Shown here piece after piece: positions 47,301-57,836 of a stretch of 64,000 nucleotides of DNA. A model generated the notes under the pieces. The model worked only from the letters and a program-made list of their open reading frames with translations. It did not search any database and had not been told where the DNA came from. Each line of letters opens with the position of its first letter. Position 1 is the stretch's first letter. Source of the DNA: Pisaster brevispinus (Eukaryota > Echinodermata > Asteroidea > Forcipulatida > Asteriidae); contig JAMKCF010000008.1 in assembly GCA_023634235.1 (NCBI GenBank), positions 10,620,176 through 10,684,175 on the forward strand, written 5' to 3'. Made by a program: the position numbers and the translations under genes.

Positions 47301-49115
47301 AAAAACCTTTGGCAGGGGGCGAGACCGTCCATAACGGGGACGATCTGACTCCTCAGAGTCCTGTATTGGTGACACTTACTCGTCACCGGGTCCATAGGCC
47401 CCAAGCCAGCACTCAGGGCAGATGGAGGCCCCAGGTGCCAGCAGTCTCAGTGGCTGAGCTGGGACACTATCTAGTCCTCTGTCCCGGTGTGCGCTGGCAA
47501 GGTTAAATCTTAAAAATCCTCCTGTCCCAGAGACGACCCAGGCAAAAAGGGCAGTCAAGTAGAGCGGGCCCCTTGGAATGGGCCCCGTGGCCACTTTACC
47601 TGGCCCCTTTACCCACTTCCCTGAACCCAAGCATGGGCTTCATTGGCCAGTAGTCACAGCCCAGTGAGCACCACTCCCCCACACTCTCCCCACTCTGTGG
47701 CCATGGCCACTGGACCGTGAGATGGCTTGCTGCACTGGGTGGACCAGGCAGGCGTGCTGTCTGATACCGCCCGTGAGCAGTGTCCAGGGGGACTACCCCA
47801 TTCGCAAAAAAGAAGAAGTTAAAGGAGAAATGCCGGGCTCGATCCTCCTCTACATCAAGCTCAAGCTCTTCCTCGGGGCATTTGCACTGGGGCAAACAGC
47901 ACCGACATCACTGCTATGTTCCAGCGGCTGACTTAATGCAGGCTTTTCCATCGTTAAATGCTTTGCTGTCAGCCATGGCCTAAGACACCTGCCAGCTGCC
48001 CCAGCCCCCAACACCAGACCCTGCTCAGAGTCAGCCCTGGGTAGTGAGCCTTGCCTGTCTGGGTTGAGCATCCATTCTTTGATGGCCTTTGCTTCGGGAG
48101 CTGAATGCTCAGACGGACGCAGGCGCCCCACTTATTTTGGCCTCGCCCTTGGATCCAAAGAATGACTCGGCCCAGACCTCACATTGTACGAGACACGTTC
48201 TTCAATGAGACATGATCCGTGTCCTTTAATTACCCCAGCCGGATGAACTAGCCGCCGAAGAACGTCAATCTTTTAAGTGCCAAACTGCTGGGACCGAGCC
48301 ACACACCGCTCCAGTTTTTCCAGCGCTCCCGCTGGATCAGTTGTGTGCCGACCGGATAGATGCCGTAGCGGGGGAAGCAACCTGGAAACCATACCAGAAA
48401 TGGGACTTATCATACCTTTTCTGGTAGCAGACTTTATCATTTTTTTCTCATCAATTGCCCTCCTGGACCCCGCCAAAGACAAATAGGCAGCTGACAGTGG
48501 CGCTTCATCTGCCAAGTTGGCTTTTCAGATCAGATCCGAAAAACAAATTTGAGGAAACCTTGCACAAGGTTGGCTCGGCCTCCTGTTTCAGGATGGGGAC
48601 ATTGTCCTATTTGCCTAAAAGCCAAGTCCAAGTCGACCTTTCTTATCCCCCACCGCCAACCATTCAAGGCACGTGGCTGTCCTCGCAATTGTGGCAGAGG
48701 CAGGGCCGGTTTTGGCAACACCCAAACTCAGCCCACTGGCCGCCATTTAAAAAAAAAAACTTGAGGCGCCCACGCATCAGCCTTCCGTTTTCCAAGGGAG
48801 TGCAAGTGAGGCCCCTTTGTTAAGGCAACCCCCCATCAACAGACCTGTGGGTGACCGCCTTAAAGAGTACATGGGGTTCTGGGCTCAGATCTCGCAGTTC
48901 GTGAGATGTGGGACATCGCTTCGGACATGGGTTTTATCATCAACCCAGCCAAGTCCCGCCCAGTCCCCACACAATGGCCAAATTTTCTGGGTGCGAAACT
49001 CCACCTGTGCACCTGCAAGGCTCGGCGGACCGATGATCTTGAGAAAAGAGGAAGCTAACGTTACGAACGTCTATGCCGCGGGGCATCATGGGGAGTCAAC
49101 AGGGGGGGGGGGGCG
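47301..49115 (+). pseudogene. DIRS-like gag and RT-start remnant
   Basis: A GC-rich block, unlike its AT-rich surroundings. In broken plus-strand frames it shows a Lys/Ser-rich segment (47800-47890), CRPDRCRSGG..TWKPYQKWDLSYL-type sequence (about 48340-48420), a Gly/Arg-rich NCGRGRAGFGNTQTQP (about 48683-48730), and VGDRLKEYMGFWAQISQFVR (about 48848-48907). The last matches the GxRLxxFxxxWxxIxxxxxxxxxV segment that precedes the RT of DIRS-type elements. The assignment is moderate. Many stops and a G run at 49100 are present. Confidence 0.45.
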
Positions 49116-50860
49116 CTATTGTGTGTAAAATTCTTAGCCTTTGTGCCTGCCGGCTTGGGAAATATGCAATTTATGTAGTAGCTCTATAGATAAGTGTTGT
49201 TTGTAGACACTACTGTGGGGAAGGAGTGACGGGTGTAAAATTTAAACTACTGACTTCTCTGCCATCTATTATCTATTATTTTTTAGAGGGCTGCACAGAA
49301 AATTTGATTCTGTCTCACGTTTGTTCTGTTTTTGTTCATTTTCAATGGATTTTCAATCCTTTGATGATTATTTCAATCAAGCAACATCCGAAGGAACATT
49401 GGTAACTCCAGGTAGTGGCATTATTATGAGAAAGTGGAGAAAATATTGTTTTTGAGTGAAAATCTGAGGTGGAAGCGGATTTTTTTTGGCCATACTACAA
49501 GTATAAAGTGGTAATAGTCTGGTGAACTGATATTGTGCTGTTTTTATCGCTATGGGATGCATACGCTGCACAACCTGTGTTTATCGCTATGGCATGCATA
49601 CGTTGCACAGCGTGCAATGTGCTACTTAACATAAGCCAAGCCACCATGCCTGCAATTGAAAGTCTTGGTTAGAAGCTGCAGAGCTGGGAAACTTAAAAAA
49701 CAAAAATTGTTGTAAAAATAACTGAGCTAATTGTTGTGGAATCATCGGTGAAACTTAGCTTTTCTAAAAATGGGTCTAGTATGACACCACCACTTGTGAA
49801 AGCACCCTAAATAAAAATGTTTAAAATTCATATTAAAAGTAACATCTTCTGAGCCACATAACCTCCCCATGGTTGTGGTTTCTTCTGGCTGATACCCCAA
49901 GTAAACTCATATTTAGCTACATGACCCGACTTGACCTCACCTTCCGGTCAAAATAGGGAGTTCCAAAAAAAGGTTTGTACACAACTTTGAAATGATGGTT
50001 CTACACCAAATGTGAACGGTTTGGATGTCCTTGTCTTTGTGTGTAACATCAGTGTGGTGCAAATTTATGCAGTTTGGTTTTGCACAAAAGACCAACAATC
50101 TTCTGTTACGCAAACATCAACTCATATCCTGTGTATCCCTGTATCCCTGCGTATCCTCTGCATATAACCGTGGATATACTGACCAACGCCCCTTACTTTA
50201 GGCTCATGCACCTGCTCATGCACCTGCATTTATCAAACCTGAAATTTGCTGATAGACGATGTCGACAGACAAGAGATGCGCATCTGACACAATTTTAATT
50301 TTGGAAAAAGTTCAAACACTCCTTCGACGAAAGGTTTGACGCAATATCAATGCAAAAAAGAGAGTCCATTTCCATATAAGAACTTAGAAAAAAACTTGAA
50401 GCGAAGGAGCTAGAAAGGCCAGGCAAACATCCAGCAGTTCAAATTCTGCGGAAAGGTAGACATTGCCCTGGACAAACCATAGTTGGCTTTGATAAACAAA
50501 TCTGATCCTGACTCGTCGATTGAAGTGCTTCAAGAGGCCGAGGAGTTGGTAATTGAACACAAAAAGAAGATCTGCATTGCTGATGGAGCCAAGGCTGGTT
50601 TGGTGATGGTCTGGAAGCTGGAGGAAAACGGCAGGACACACCTATCTGCAGAGCAGCAAAAAACCATCAAAATCACATAGAAAAAGGCATTGAAGGACCT
50701 ACATAGCTGAAAACTTAGGAGACAAGATTCTCAGTATAGTCAGACTAGAGTCTGACAATACTCTTACTGATCATCACCTTTTTTAGGTACAAGTACACAT
50801 TTGTTTTCAGCTTGCATCATTGTACATGCAAGCCTACATCCCATGCTGTCTGAATAAAAA
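49116..50860. other. Intron sequence without recognisable gene
   Basis: AT-rich, with a duplicated TTTATCGCTATGG.ATGCATACG.TGCACA phrase (49547-49615). A short open stretch near 50483-50680 lacks a family signature. Confidence 0.45.
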
Positions 50861-50874
50861 AAAAAATCATAATG

Positions 50875-50925
50875 GTGTGTCCTGGCCAAGTGGATAAGAG
50901 CACCGGAATCAAGCTCTGAAATCAA
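50875..50925 (+). mobile_element. Truncated tRNA-derived SINE head
   Basis: TGGCCAAGTGGATAAGAG (about 50883-50900) is an A-box-like tRNA D-arm of the Leu/Ser type, followed by an anticodon-arm-like CACCGGAATCAAGCTCTG. No B box follows. It is a short SINE relic rather than a tRNA gene. Confidence 0.45.
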
Positions 50926-51544
50926 ATCTTTGTTTTAAATTAGATCTATGAAGAATTCTGAATGATAAAATTACGCATTACAATTTGTATAAAATAAGTT
51001 TATGTTTTTTTATTAAATACACATAATTTATTGAAACAAAAATTATACTCTTGAACAAGGATGTTTATTTTGTCTCAACTTTTTGGAAATTCCTTTTGTA
51101 AACATTCGCGCCAATAATGGGCAACTACTAAAAGCTGTTTTATTTGTGGAAGTGCAATTGCAGCGCGGGCCTAAAATTGATGTGTGAATGCGTGACGCAG
51201 TTTAAAGTGAACGCTGATGCCTCAATGACAAATGAAATGGCCTTTCATTGCATGCGGCCAAAACAAGTATTTACATAAGTTTTGTGATTGGAGATGGGCA
51301 CAAATTCTTAATTTTTTGCAAGTAACTAGAAGCTAGGGTTAAGTTTAATTCTCCGGTTTTCTTCGTTATTGTAATGTAGAATTGTTTTTACTTTTATATT
51401 TTGTATTACATAGCATTACATTCCCAACAACATATATAATATTCATGGTCATAAAATACGCTAAGCTAAAATAACTGATGAAAAAAATTCTTGCCCAAGT
51501 AAAACTCCATATGGTTGGGTCCACAATGGTCACGGAAAAGGTTT

Positions 51545-51848
51545 GAATACGCATAAGACTTGCACAGTACAAATACCTCGGTGTGACCCTTGATAGGACT
51601 TTGTCCTATATAACTCACCTTAAAAAGCTAAAAAAGGGAAATAGAGTCAACCTCATCAGGAAAGTAGCTGAAACAAAATGGAGATTGAATGCGCCGACCC
51701 TGCGGACGTCCATTCTGGCTCTGGTTTACATGCCGGTCGAATAATGTGCCCTAGTCTGGCGTGCAAGCTTGCATACACCCAAGCTGAACATGGAACTAAA
51801 CGCCTCCATGAAACTAGTCAGTGGTACAGTTAAATCAACATTCATACC
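51545..51848 (+). pseudogene. Non-LTR retrotransposon RT C-terminal fragment (LINE type A)
   Basis: The plus strand reads YKYLGVTLDRTLSYITHLKK, then NRVNLIRKVAETKWRLNAPT and LRTSILALVYMPVE with a stop just before ALVW. This matches the thumb region of LINE RTs (YLGV.LDR.L.Y..H......R...LR.L..T.W......LR...LAL.Y...E....VW). It fuses at about 51850 to a different LINE. Confidence 0.65.
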
Positions 51849-51852
51849 GCTT

Positions 51853-52410
51853 TCAAAGCCTCTTGCTATTGTATTTTCCAATATCAGTGGCTTTCGTTCC
51901 AAATTCACTTGTGTTCAGTCTTTTGTTCTCAACAACTCTCCTGATATGCTGGCTCTATCTGAGAGAAGACTGAATTTTGACTATTCTTCTATTTAGTTGC
52001 CAGACTATATCTATCGCAAAGAAAACTAAACTACTATTCATATTGGTCCATCGTCTTTCCAATGTAGTTCTACAGATATTTTCATGGTAATCGTGCCACC
52101 AGTATGTCCAACCTAGACCCTCCTGTCAGGATGTTTGAGTGTGAAACCAGGCTTTCTGCTTCTTCTCACCCATACACTGTTGCCTTGCTGAGATGTAAAA
52201 TAAAGACTCATTCCAGCAGCTTTATTCCATGTACTGCATCTCTTTGGAACTTATAAACCTGGTGCATGTTTCCCTCCATCCTACAATGTAGACTGTTTTA
52301 AGAGGAATATCAATTCCTTCCTTTAGCTCTCCCGAATTTTTCTTCATGTAGCCAAGAGTGGCTTTTAGCCTTGTTTGAGGTGAACTTGCATAAAATAAAA
52401 ACAACTAAAC
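51853..52410 (+). pseudogene. Internally deleted LINE (endonuclease start joined to RT tail)
   Basis: The first part encodes IVFSNISGFRSKFTCVQSFV followed by LNNSPDMLALSERRLNFD, an APE-endonuclease start (N..G.RSK...........D.LALSE). After about 52080 the frames show RATSMSNLDPPVRMF and SSSFIPCTASLWN (about 52212-52250), the C-terminal end block of a LINE ORF2 (F.PR....WN.LP). The whole palm is missing. This looks like a non-autonomous deletion derivative; a related piece is at 43.76 kb. Confidence 0.55.
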
Positions 52411-52439
52411 AAAAACAAAGTCCCAAACCACCATAAGTC

Positions 52440-52575
52440 TCATCTGTCTTACATTTTGCAAAGTTTGTGGCATTAAATTTAAAGTTAAAACAAGAACTAC
52501 ACTCAAAAGGCATTTCTATGGTCAAAGATCCACAGTCAACACCCGAATGCTGGATACATCTGTCCGACATTGCAA
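52440..52575 (+). pseudogene. Penelope-like element GIY-YIG endonuclease, left half (split)
   Basis: The nucleotide sequence matches 56030-56150 closely. CAAAGTTTGTGG.. begins the block, followed by RTTLKRHFYGQRSTVNTRML-type codons (about 52485-52550). The copy breaks near 52573, where LINE sequence starts. The right half resumes near 55308. The GIY-YIG nuclease nicks DNA in Penelope-like retroelements. Confidence 0.7.
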
Positions 52576-53303
52576 GAATGAGCCAATCCTTCCTGATACA
52601 TCCTGCAACCAGACTTTAGCTGAGAAATTCTCGCAGTTCTTTGTGAATAAAATCACGATGATTCGCGACGACATCGACCTGCATGGTGAAATTAAGACAA
52701 ACCGTCTCAGTACAGCGCTCAAGGGGGTCCATCACCGTCTACAATATTGCTGAACGACTTCATCCCTTCTTCTACTGCTGAAGTAAAGAAAGTTATCATG
52801 AGTTCACCAACATCATCATGTGAACTTGATCAAATTCCCACAGGCCTCCTCAAGGAACATGTTCATATCTTTGCCCCATACATTGCAGAGATAGTAAATA
52901 AGTCTCTCCATTCTGCCATTTTTCCAGCTTGCATGCAACATGCACTCGTGAAACCTCTCTTGAAGAAACCCCGTCTCGACAAACATGACCTTGCAAGTCC
53001 TGTGGCGAACCTCAGCTTCCTCTCGAAAGTTATTGAACGAGTTGTATCCGTTCGTCTTCAGTCCTACTTGAAAGATAATAACTTTCACGACAACTTTCAA
53101 TCAGCGTACAGAGAAAATCATAGCGTTGAGACTGCCCTCCTACGAGTACAAAATGACATACTCACAGCTATGGATGGTGGAAAGGTAACTGGTCTTATCC
53201 TTCTGGATTTGAGTGGTGCATTCGACACTGTTGATCACATTATTATGTTAGAAAGATTGCAGCAGATTGGCATTGGCGGGAAAGCTCTCAAATGGTTCAG
53301 ATC
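52576..53303 (+). pseudogene. CR1/L2-like LINE ORF2, left part (RT fingers and palm start)
   Basis: A first segment (about 52565-52745) has PDTSCNQTLAEKFSQFFVNK. A stop at 52750 follows, then an open frame from 52747 with SCELDQIPTGLLKEH, HALVKPLLKKPRLDKHDLAS, LSFLSKVIERVVSVRLQSYL, FQSAYRENHSVETALLRVQND and LILLDLSGAFDTVDH. The LSGAFDTVDH box is RT motif A. Near 53300, just after LKWFRS, the reading frame enters a GGCCGAGGCC-rich insert. The RT copies element RNA by target-primed reverse transcription. Confidence 0.85.
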
Positions 53304-54430
53304 CTGCGAGGCCGAGGCCAAGACCGAGTCACAGCACTCGAGGCCGAGGCCAAGGCCAAGGCCACAGTGTCCGAGGCCAAGGCCGAGGCCAAGGCCAGTT
53401 AAATTATTATAATATTATGCACACACATACGGGTAGAAAAAAAGCAAACGTTTACGCAAAGGTGATACTTTGAAACGGTTTTATTATTTCACCATGAAGG
53501 TACAATGAGATTGACAAACTACGAGCATTTACATGTAGGGACACGTTGCCTTAGATTGGGCAATTTGGGCAGTTTTGTGATGTAAAAAGTGTTTTTTGTG
53601 ATATGAAATATGGTCGGAAAGATATTTTAGAAGTAGAATTTAATGATTTAAACAAAATATGCCTCAAATATGTGTGATTTTCCTTTTACTTCGTGGACTA
53701 ACACGGCCCGCCATTTTGTACGACCAAATCTTTGACTCCACAAAATGGCAAACTGTGTTTAATAGTTCACGAAGTAAAAGGAAAACTACACAATTTTGAG
53801 GCATATTTGTTTGGATCATTATCAGTCTGATCATTATATTCTAATTTTAAAAGATCTTTCCAACCATATCCACTTCATAACAAACACTTTTATAGCTCAA
53901 ATCGCCCAATCCGAAGGCAACGTGTCCCTTTAACATTCCAAATCATAGATTGTATTATGTATTTTACCAGTACTGTATCTCCACTCCTCAAAGTTTGTGT
54001 TCATTACACTTTAAAAACATAAGGGTTCCAAAGCATTCGTATCTAAATACATTGGGCTGGTTTCTATGCCGCGTCATTACTTTCGGTAATGCCGGTAACG
54101 AGCAGGAGCCAGTCTATTTCAAATCTGCAATCTTTGGGGTCCGGTTGCGCATGTTAGTTGTGTCTTTTGCGCTCGTAAAGTATGCGCAATTTCGTTCCGC
54201 GAAACCTCAGGAGTCCGCTTCAGTAATTGTATTTTTTCACGAGATAATTTTTTTAAAAAAGTAAATGGTGGGAAATTTGAGTAGAAACTGGCGGCCTCGA
54301 ACCGGCCTCGGCTTATTCTTCGAGGCCAGAAGGTGCCGAGGCCAAGGCCAAGACCGAGTCATGACAAGGGGAGGCCGAGGCCGAGACCAAGGCCATCCAA
54401 AGTCGGCCTCGAGACCGGCCTCGAGACCTC
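53304..54430. mobile_element. Insert bordered by GGCCGAGGCCAAG repeats inside the LINE
   Basis: About 1.1 kb interrupts the LINE. Its left border (53307-53400) and right border (54297-54430) consist of degenerate (GAGGCCGAGGCCAAG)n. The right border also has the inverse GGCCTCGAGACC. LINE sequence on the two sides is not contiguous: the RT motif-C (YADD) region is missing. So the event removed or replaced roughly 100 codons. The inside holds a foldback element. Confidence 0.7.
53538..53928. mobile_element. Foldback MITE, 391 bp
   Basis: The left arm GGGACACGTTGCCTTAGATT then GGGCAATTTGGGC, and the right arm ending GGCAACGTGTCCC, are imperfect reverse complements. The symmetry continues inward (ATATGCCTCAAA, TTTTCCTTTTACTTCGTG and CCATTTTGT repeat inverted) almost to the centre near 53735. 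There is no coding capacity. It lies inside the GGCC-bordered insert. Confidence 0.85.
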
Positions 54431-55300
54431 CAACACTGATCAGCGATATCAGGAAGTGGATGCGAGAGAGCTACTTAAAATTTAACGATGCAAAAACCGA
54501 ATTTCTCTTGTTGGGATCAAAGCAACAGATTGCCAAGCTTGAAGTCCAAGACGTACGCATTGGCAACACATCAATTTCCCGTGCGGGTAAAGTCAGAGAT
54601 CTTGGGGTCATTTTTGACTCCAACATGACAATGGAGTCACAAGTGTCTAACTGTGTTAAACTTGCATTTCACAGTCTTCGTAACATTCGCCTGATTCGAA
54701 AATATCTCACTCCAATGGCTACTGAACAGCTCGTTCACGCTTTTATTACATCTCGAATTGACTGCTGCAATTGTCTACTGATAGGTCTTCCAAATTACCT
54801 AATTCAGAAGCTCCAACGGGTCCAGAATGCCGCAGCCCGTCTAGTCACAAACACACGGAAATACTCGCACATTACTCCAGTCCTCAGAAGCCTCCACTGG
54901 TTGCCAGTTGAACAGCGCCTTGAATACAAAGTCCTTCTCATCACCTTCCGTGCATTAAAGTTCTCATCACCTGAAAACATCGCTTCTCTAATCCACATAC
55001 ATAAGTCAAATCGCTCTGGTCTCCGGCCTTCAAGTGATTTTTCTCTAGTCGTCCCCAAGTCAAAACGATCATGGGGTGATCGAGCATTTGCTTCCGCCGC
55101 TCCTCGCTTGTGGAACAAACTCCCTAACTCAATCAAGACATGTGCAACTATTGATAATTTCAAAAGCAAACTAAAATCTCACCTGATGACACGTCATATT
55201 TAATTACTATTTATTTACTATTCTTCTTGTGAGCGCCTTGAGCATCCTTTGGGTGGATATGTTTTGCGCGTTATAAATGTCTTTATTATTATTATTATTA
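54431..55300 (+). pseudogene. CR1/L2-like LINE ORF2, right part (RT thumb to C-terminus) and 3' tail
   Basis: An open frame up to 55203 encodes LISDIRKWMRESYLKFNDAK, TEFLLLGSKQQ, VRDLGVIFDSNMTMESQVSN, ITSRIDCCNCLLIGLPNYLI, LQRVQNAAARLVTNT, LRSLHWLPVEQRLEYKVLLI and RSWGDRAFASAAPRLWNKLP, ending KLKSHLMTRH. These are the C-terminal blocks of CR1/L2-type LINE ORF2. After the stop the 3' end reads GCGCGTTATAAATGTC and a (TTA)n tail at 55283-55303. This part is uninterrupted, so the copy is fairly young. Confidence 0.9.
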
Positions 55301-55304
55301 TTAC

Positions 55305-55440
55305 CTATCGCTCACTTTCTGACCTGATTTTACAGGGCATTGAAGCACTAAACAACCACAGAGAGACTGTCCATCTGAGTGGGGAGAAACTGTGGAGAAG
55401 GCACCTCTAGATCATTAAACCCCATGGTCTGAACTTTTTG
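55305..55440 (+). pseudogene. Penelope-like GIY-YIG endonuclease, right half (split)
   Basis: The sequence resumes the copy broken at 52573. LTLILQGIEALNNHRETVHL-type codons and CCCCATGGTCTGAAC match 56170-56300 of the intact-order copy. Together with the left half this shows the LINE inserted into a Penelope-like element. Confidence 0.7.
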
Positions 55441-55745
55441 TCTTGGCCTTTTCTCTTTCCAATGGATGTCTCCCATTAATTCTTTCATAAATACAGATAA
55501 ATAAATGATCAAGACAAAATGTATCATTAATTGTAAAACATTACAATACAGTATGAATGGGGGTGACATCCAGAGGACTGGCCTTCTGTAGTAGATCACC
55601 TGAGACTGCAGTCAGAGTGAGCAGTTTGGAATATTACAAGCAATGAGTTCCCAGATAGGGTTATAAATGTGGAAAGTTCAAAAATAAAGTGAGCACATTG
55701 TACATACTTAAATAAACATGTTAAAAATAAAAGTAAAGAAGGTAA
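55441..55745. other. No recognisable gene
   Basis: Non-coding sequence after the split Penelope-like piece. Nothing recognised. Confidence 0.4.
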
Positions 55746-55991
55746 TTAATGTCTTGCTGAATGTAGGCATGAGTAGTAGTTGAGACTTGGAACAAACAAA
55801 TCATTGTATTTATCAAAATAGAATTCCTTTAGGAGCTTTTTACATGAACTGACCAGAAGAAGTCTAAGTTGATCAGAAAGACCATTAACAATTTTAGGCA
55901 AAATGTTACGATAACTAGCAGATGCAACGTCCAGTCTGAATGTAATACTACAATGAATACCGGTGGTACCACCCATAGGACAAGGGGTCAT
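55746..55991 (-). pseudogene. Possible LINE ORF2 C-terminal fragment
   Basis: The minus strand encodes RLDVASASYRNILPKIVNGL followed by SCKKLLKEFYFDKYN. This is reminiscent of the end of a LINE ORF2 (R..W..LP..V......S...FK..L...YF..Y). The match is weak. It could pair with the minus-strand RT fragment at 57.0-57.3 kb, with the Penelope-like piece inserted between. Confidence 0.3.
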
Positions 55992-56009
55992 GTCACCTGC
56001 ACAACCACT

Positions 56010-56315
56010 AATCTAATCTAATCTATTTAATATCTTGTAAAGTTTGTGGTGTTCAATATAGGTGAAACGAGAACTACACTCAAGAGACGTTTCTACGGCC
56101 ACAGATCCACAGTCAACACCCATAAGCTGGATACACCCGTAGGACATCATTTCAATCTTCCTAATCACTCCGCCATTTCTGACATGATTTTACAGGGCAT
56201 TGAGGCACTAGGAAACCACAGAGAGATTGTTCGTCTGACTAGAGAGAAATCATGGATAAGACGTCTCCAGACCATTCAACCCCATGGTCTGAACATCCAA
56301 GAAGGAAATGATTAA
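56010..56315 (+). pseudogene. Penelope-like element GIY-YIG endonuclease domain
   Basis: The domain starts upstream of the main open stretch: ISCKVCGVQY (about 56030-56060) carries the Cys pair and the GIY-equivalent part. One base out of frame, IGETRTTLKRRFYGHRSTVN continues with the YIG-equivalent part and the Arg/His catalytic region. Then come LDTPVGHHFNLPNHS, GIEALGNHREIVRLTREKSW and the end PHGLNIQEGND (stop after 56312). This is the C-terminal endonuclease of Penelope-like retroelements. No RT is attached, so it is a 5'-truncated copy with a single frameshift. Confidence 0.85.
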
Positions 56316-56899
56316 TAACTTTTTGTCTTTGCCTTCTCCTTTTTACCACAGATAAGCCCCCCCCCCCAGTCTGCCTCATTCACCAATAAATGGCTTTTCT
56401 CTCCTTCTCCCCATCATTGACTTAGTCCTTTGTGTTCCCCACCTCTTATGGTCAACCAGCCCCTTCCCCCAATCTCCCTCCCTTTTGTTACCCTCCTTTC
56501 TGTTCAGCCTCCTGCTTTCTCTGTGTATTTTCCTCTCCATCATCTATTTTCACTTGACTGCTTTTGTTACATCAGTAATGTATACTTGTACCTGTTTATG
56601 TTTGTAGTCTTGTCATTTAGCTTTCGAGAAAGACTCTGCTAGGGTCGAAACGTCAGGCCACTAACTATTTTTTTGCATTTATACCATAGGTCCTTTTGGT
56701 TGGTAAGCAGTTTGCAACAGCTAATACTATTTTTCAATTACTTGTCTCGTTAGAATAATGGGTAGTCCTGATTTAGTGGGAAAAAAGACTGACAGCCTAA
56801 ATTCTCAGGAAGTGATTTCTGAAAGTAATTGTAATAATGTCATTGAGTAACAATGTGTACATTAAGTACATCACCAAACTTATGAATTCTAAATTGATT
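56316..56899. other. No recognisable gene
   Basis: A C/T-rich stretch (56345-56560), then GAAAGACTCTGCTAGGGTCG AAACGTC-type sequence near 56628-56655, probably the 3' untranslated tail of the Penelope-like element. No further coding. Confidence 0.4.
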
Positions 56900-57290
56900 A
56901 CAAAGTGGAGTCACTGTGGTATGCGCATTGTATTTAGCATGACAGGCACCTCCTTATACATTTCTTTTGTAGTGTAACAAGTCTATCAAATAAAGAAGGA
57001 TCAACCTTATACATGCTACTTCAAGCCAAGACACCACAATTTAAATAAGAATTAACCAATGTATTATAAATCAAAAAGTTGTCTTTAATCCTTAACAAGT
57101 TCTTAGTTCTATTAAGGATGTAGTTAACTTTGGAAATCTTATCAAGATTTGTTCCTTCAAAAGCATATTTTTGTCCGTTTCCAGTCCCAAGGACCTTGTA
57201 CAAGAAAGAACATTTTTGAGAACACTATTTTCAAAATGTAACGTCACGTTGGGCAAAAATAATTCCTTTTGTGTTTCCAACCTTCTTAGG
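56900..57290 (-). pseudogene. LINE reverse transcriptase C-terminal fragment
   Basis: The minus strand encodes KISKVNYILNRTKNLLRIKD, then NFLIYNTLVNSYLNCGVLA (57203-57021). In a shifted frame, RLVTLQKKCIRRCLSC follows (about 56990-56945). This is the RT thumb block of a LINE (ISK..Y.L......L....L..IY..L..S.L.YG...W......L..LQKK..R). It is broken by stops. Confidence 0.6.
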
Positions 57291-57389
57291 TTTAACTAGC
57301 CCATTCCCTTAAACCCCCTCCAAATGTCCATTGTCCAGTTGTTAAGTTTGTCAAAACCTTTTGCTTGACATAAATATCGCCTAGAGAAG

Positions 57390-57495
57390 CCTACCATTTT
57401 TGTACCCCCTATGTCAAATGTCAAGGTCATTATGGCTAAAACAAAAGATATGTTGTCTTAGCGATAACTCAAGAAGAATGAGATCAATCTCATTT
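57390..57495 (-). repeat. Single reverse copy of the ~147-bp repeat
   Basis: GTCAAGGTCATTATGGCTAA followed by AACAAAAGATATGTTGTC and AGCGATAACTCAAGAAG is the reverse complement of the repeat unit at 61.55-62.19 kb. Confidence 0.7.
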
Positions 57496-57836
57496 TCTCT
57501 GCAGTGCACCGAGGTTTCTACCTCCATGAGAGAACATACAGAGGAGCACTTTTCCACACTGGAAATACGTACACCGTAACGCTCCTCACACAGACTATGT
57601 ACACTCGGGCAATGCCTAATAGCCTAGAGATGGTTTCAGCCTTTTCTGTAATGTTTGTTCCCAATTGCAAAAGGGTGATTTTTTTAGGTAACCTGACTTA
57701 AAATCTGACTGCAAGCAAGTCGAAATCCATATTGCTCCCATAGCAATGTCAAAGCGGCAATTGCGACTTTGTTTCTCTATATTTTCCTACATTTTTATCA
57801 GCTGTGCTCTTACTAAATAGAATTGACTGTACTTAC
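57496..57836. other. Intron sequence without recognisable gene
   Basis: Short non-coding segment before the CLC exon donor. Nothing recognised. Confidence 0.4.
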
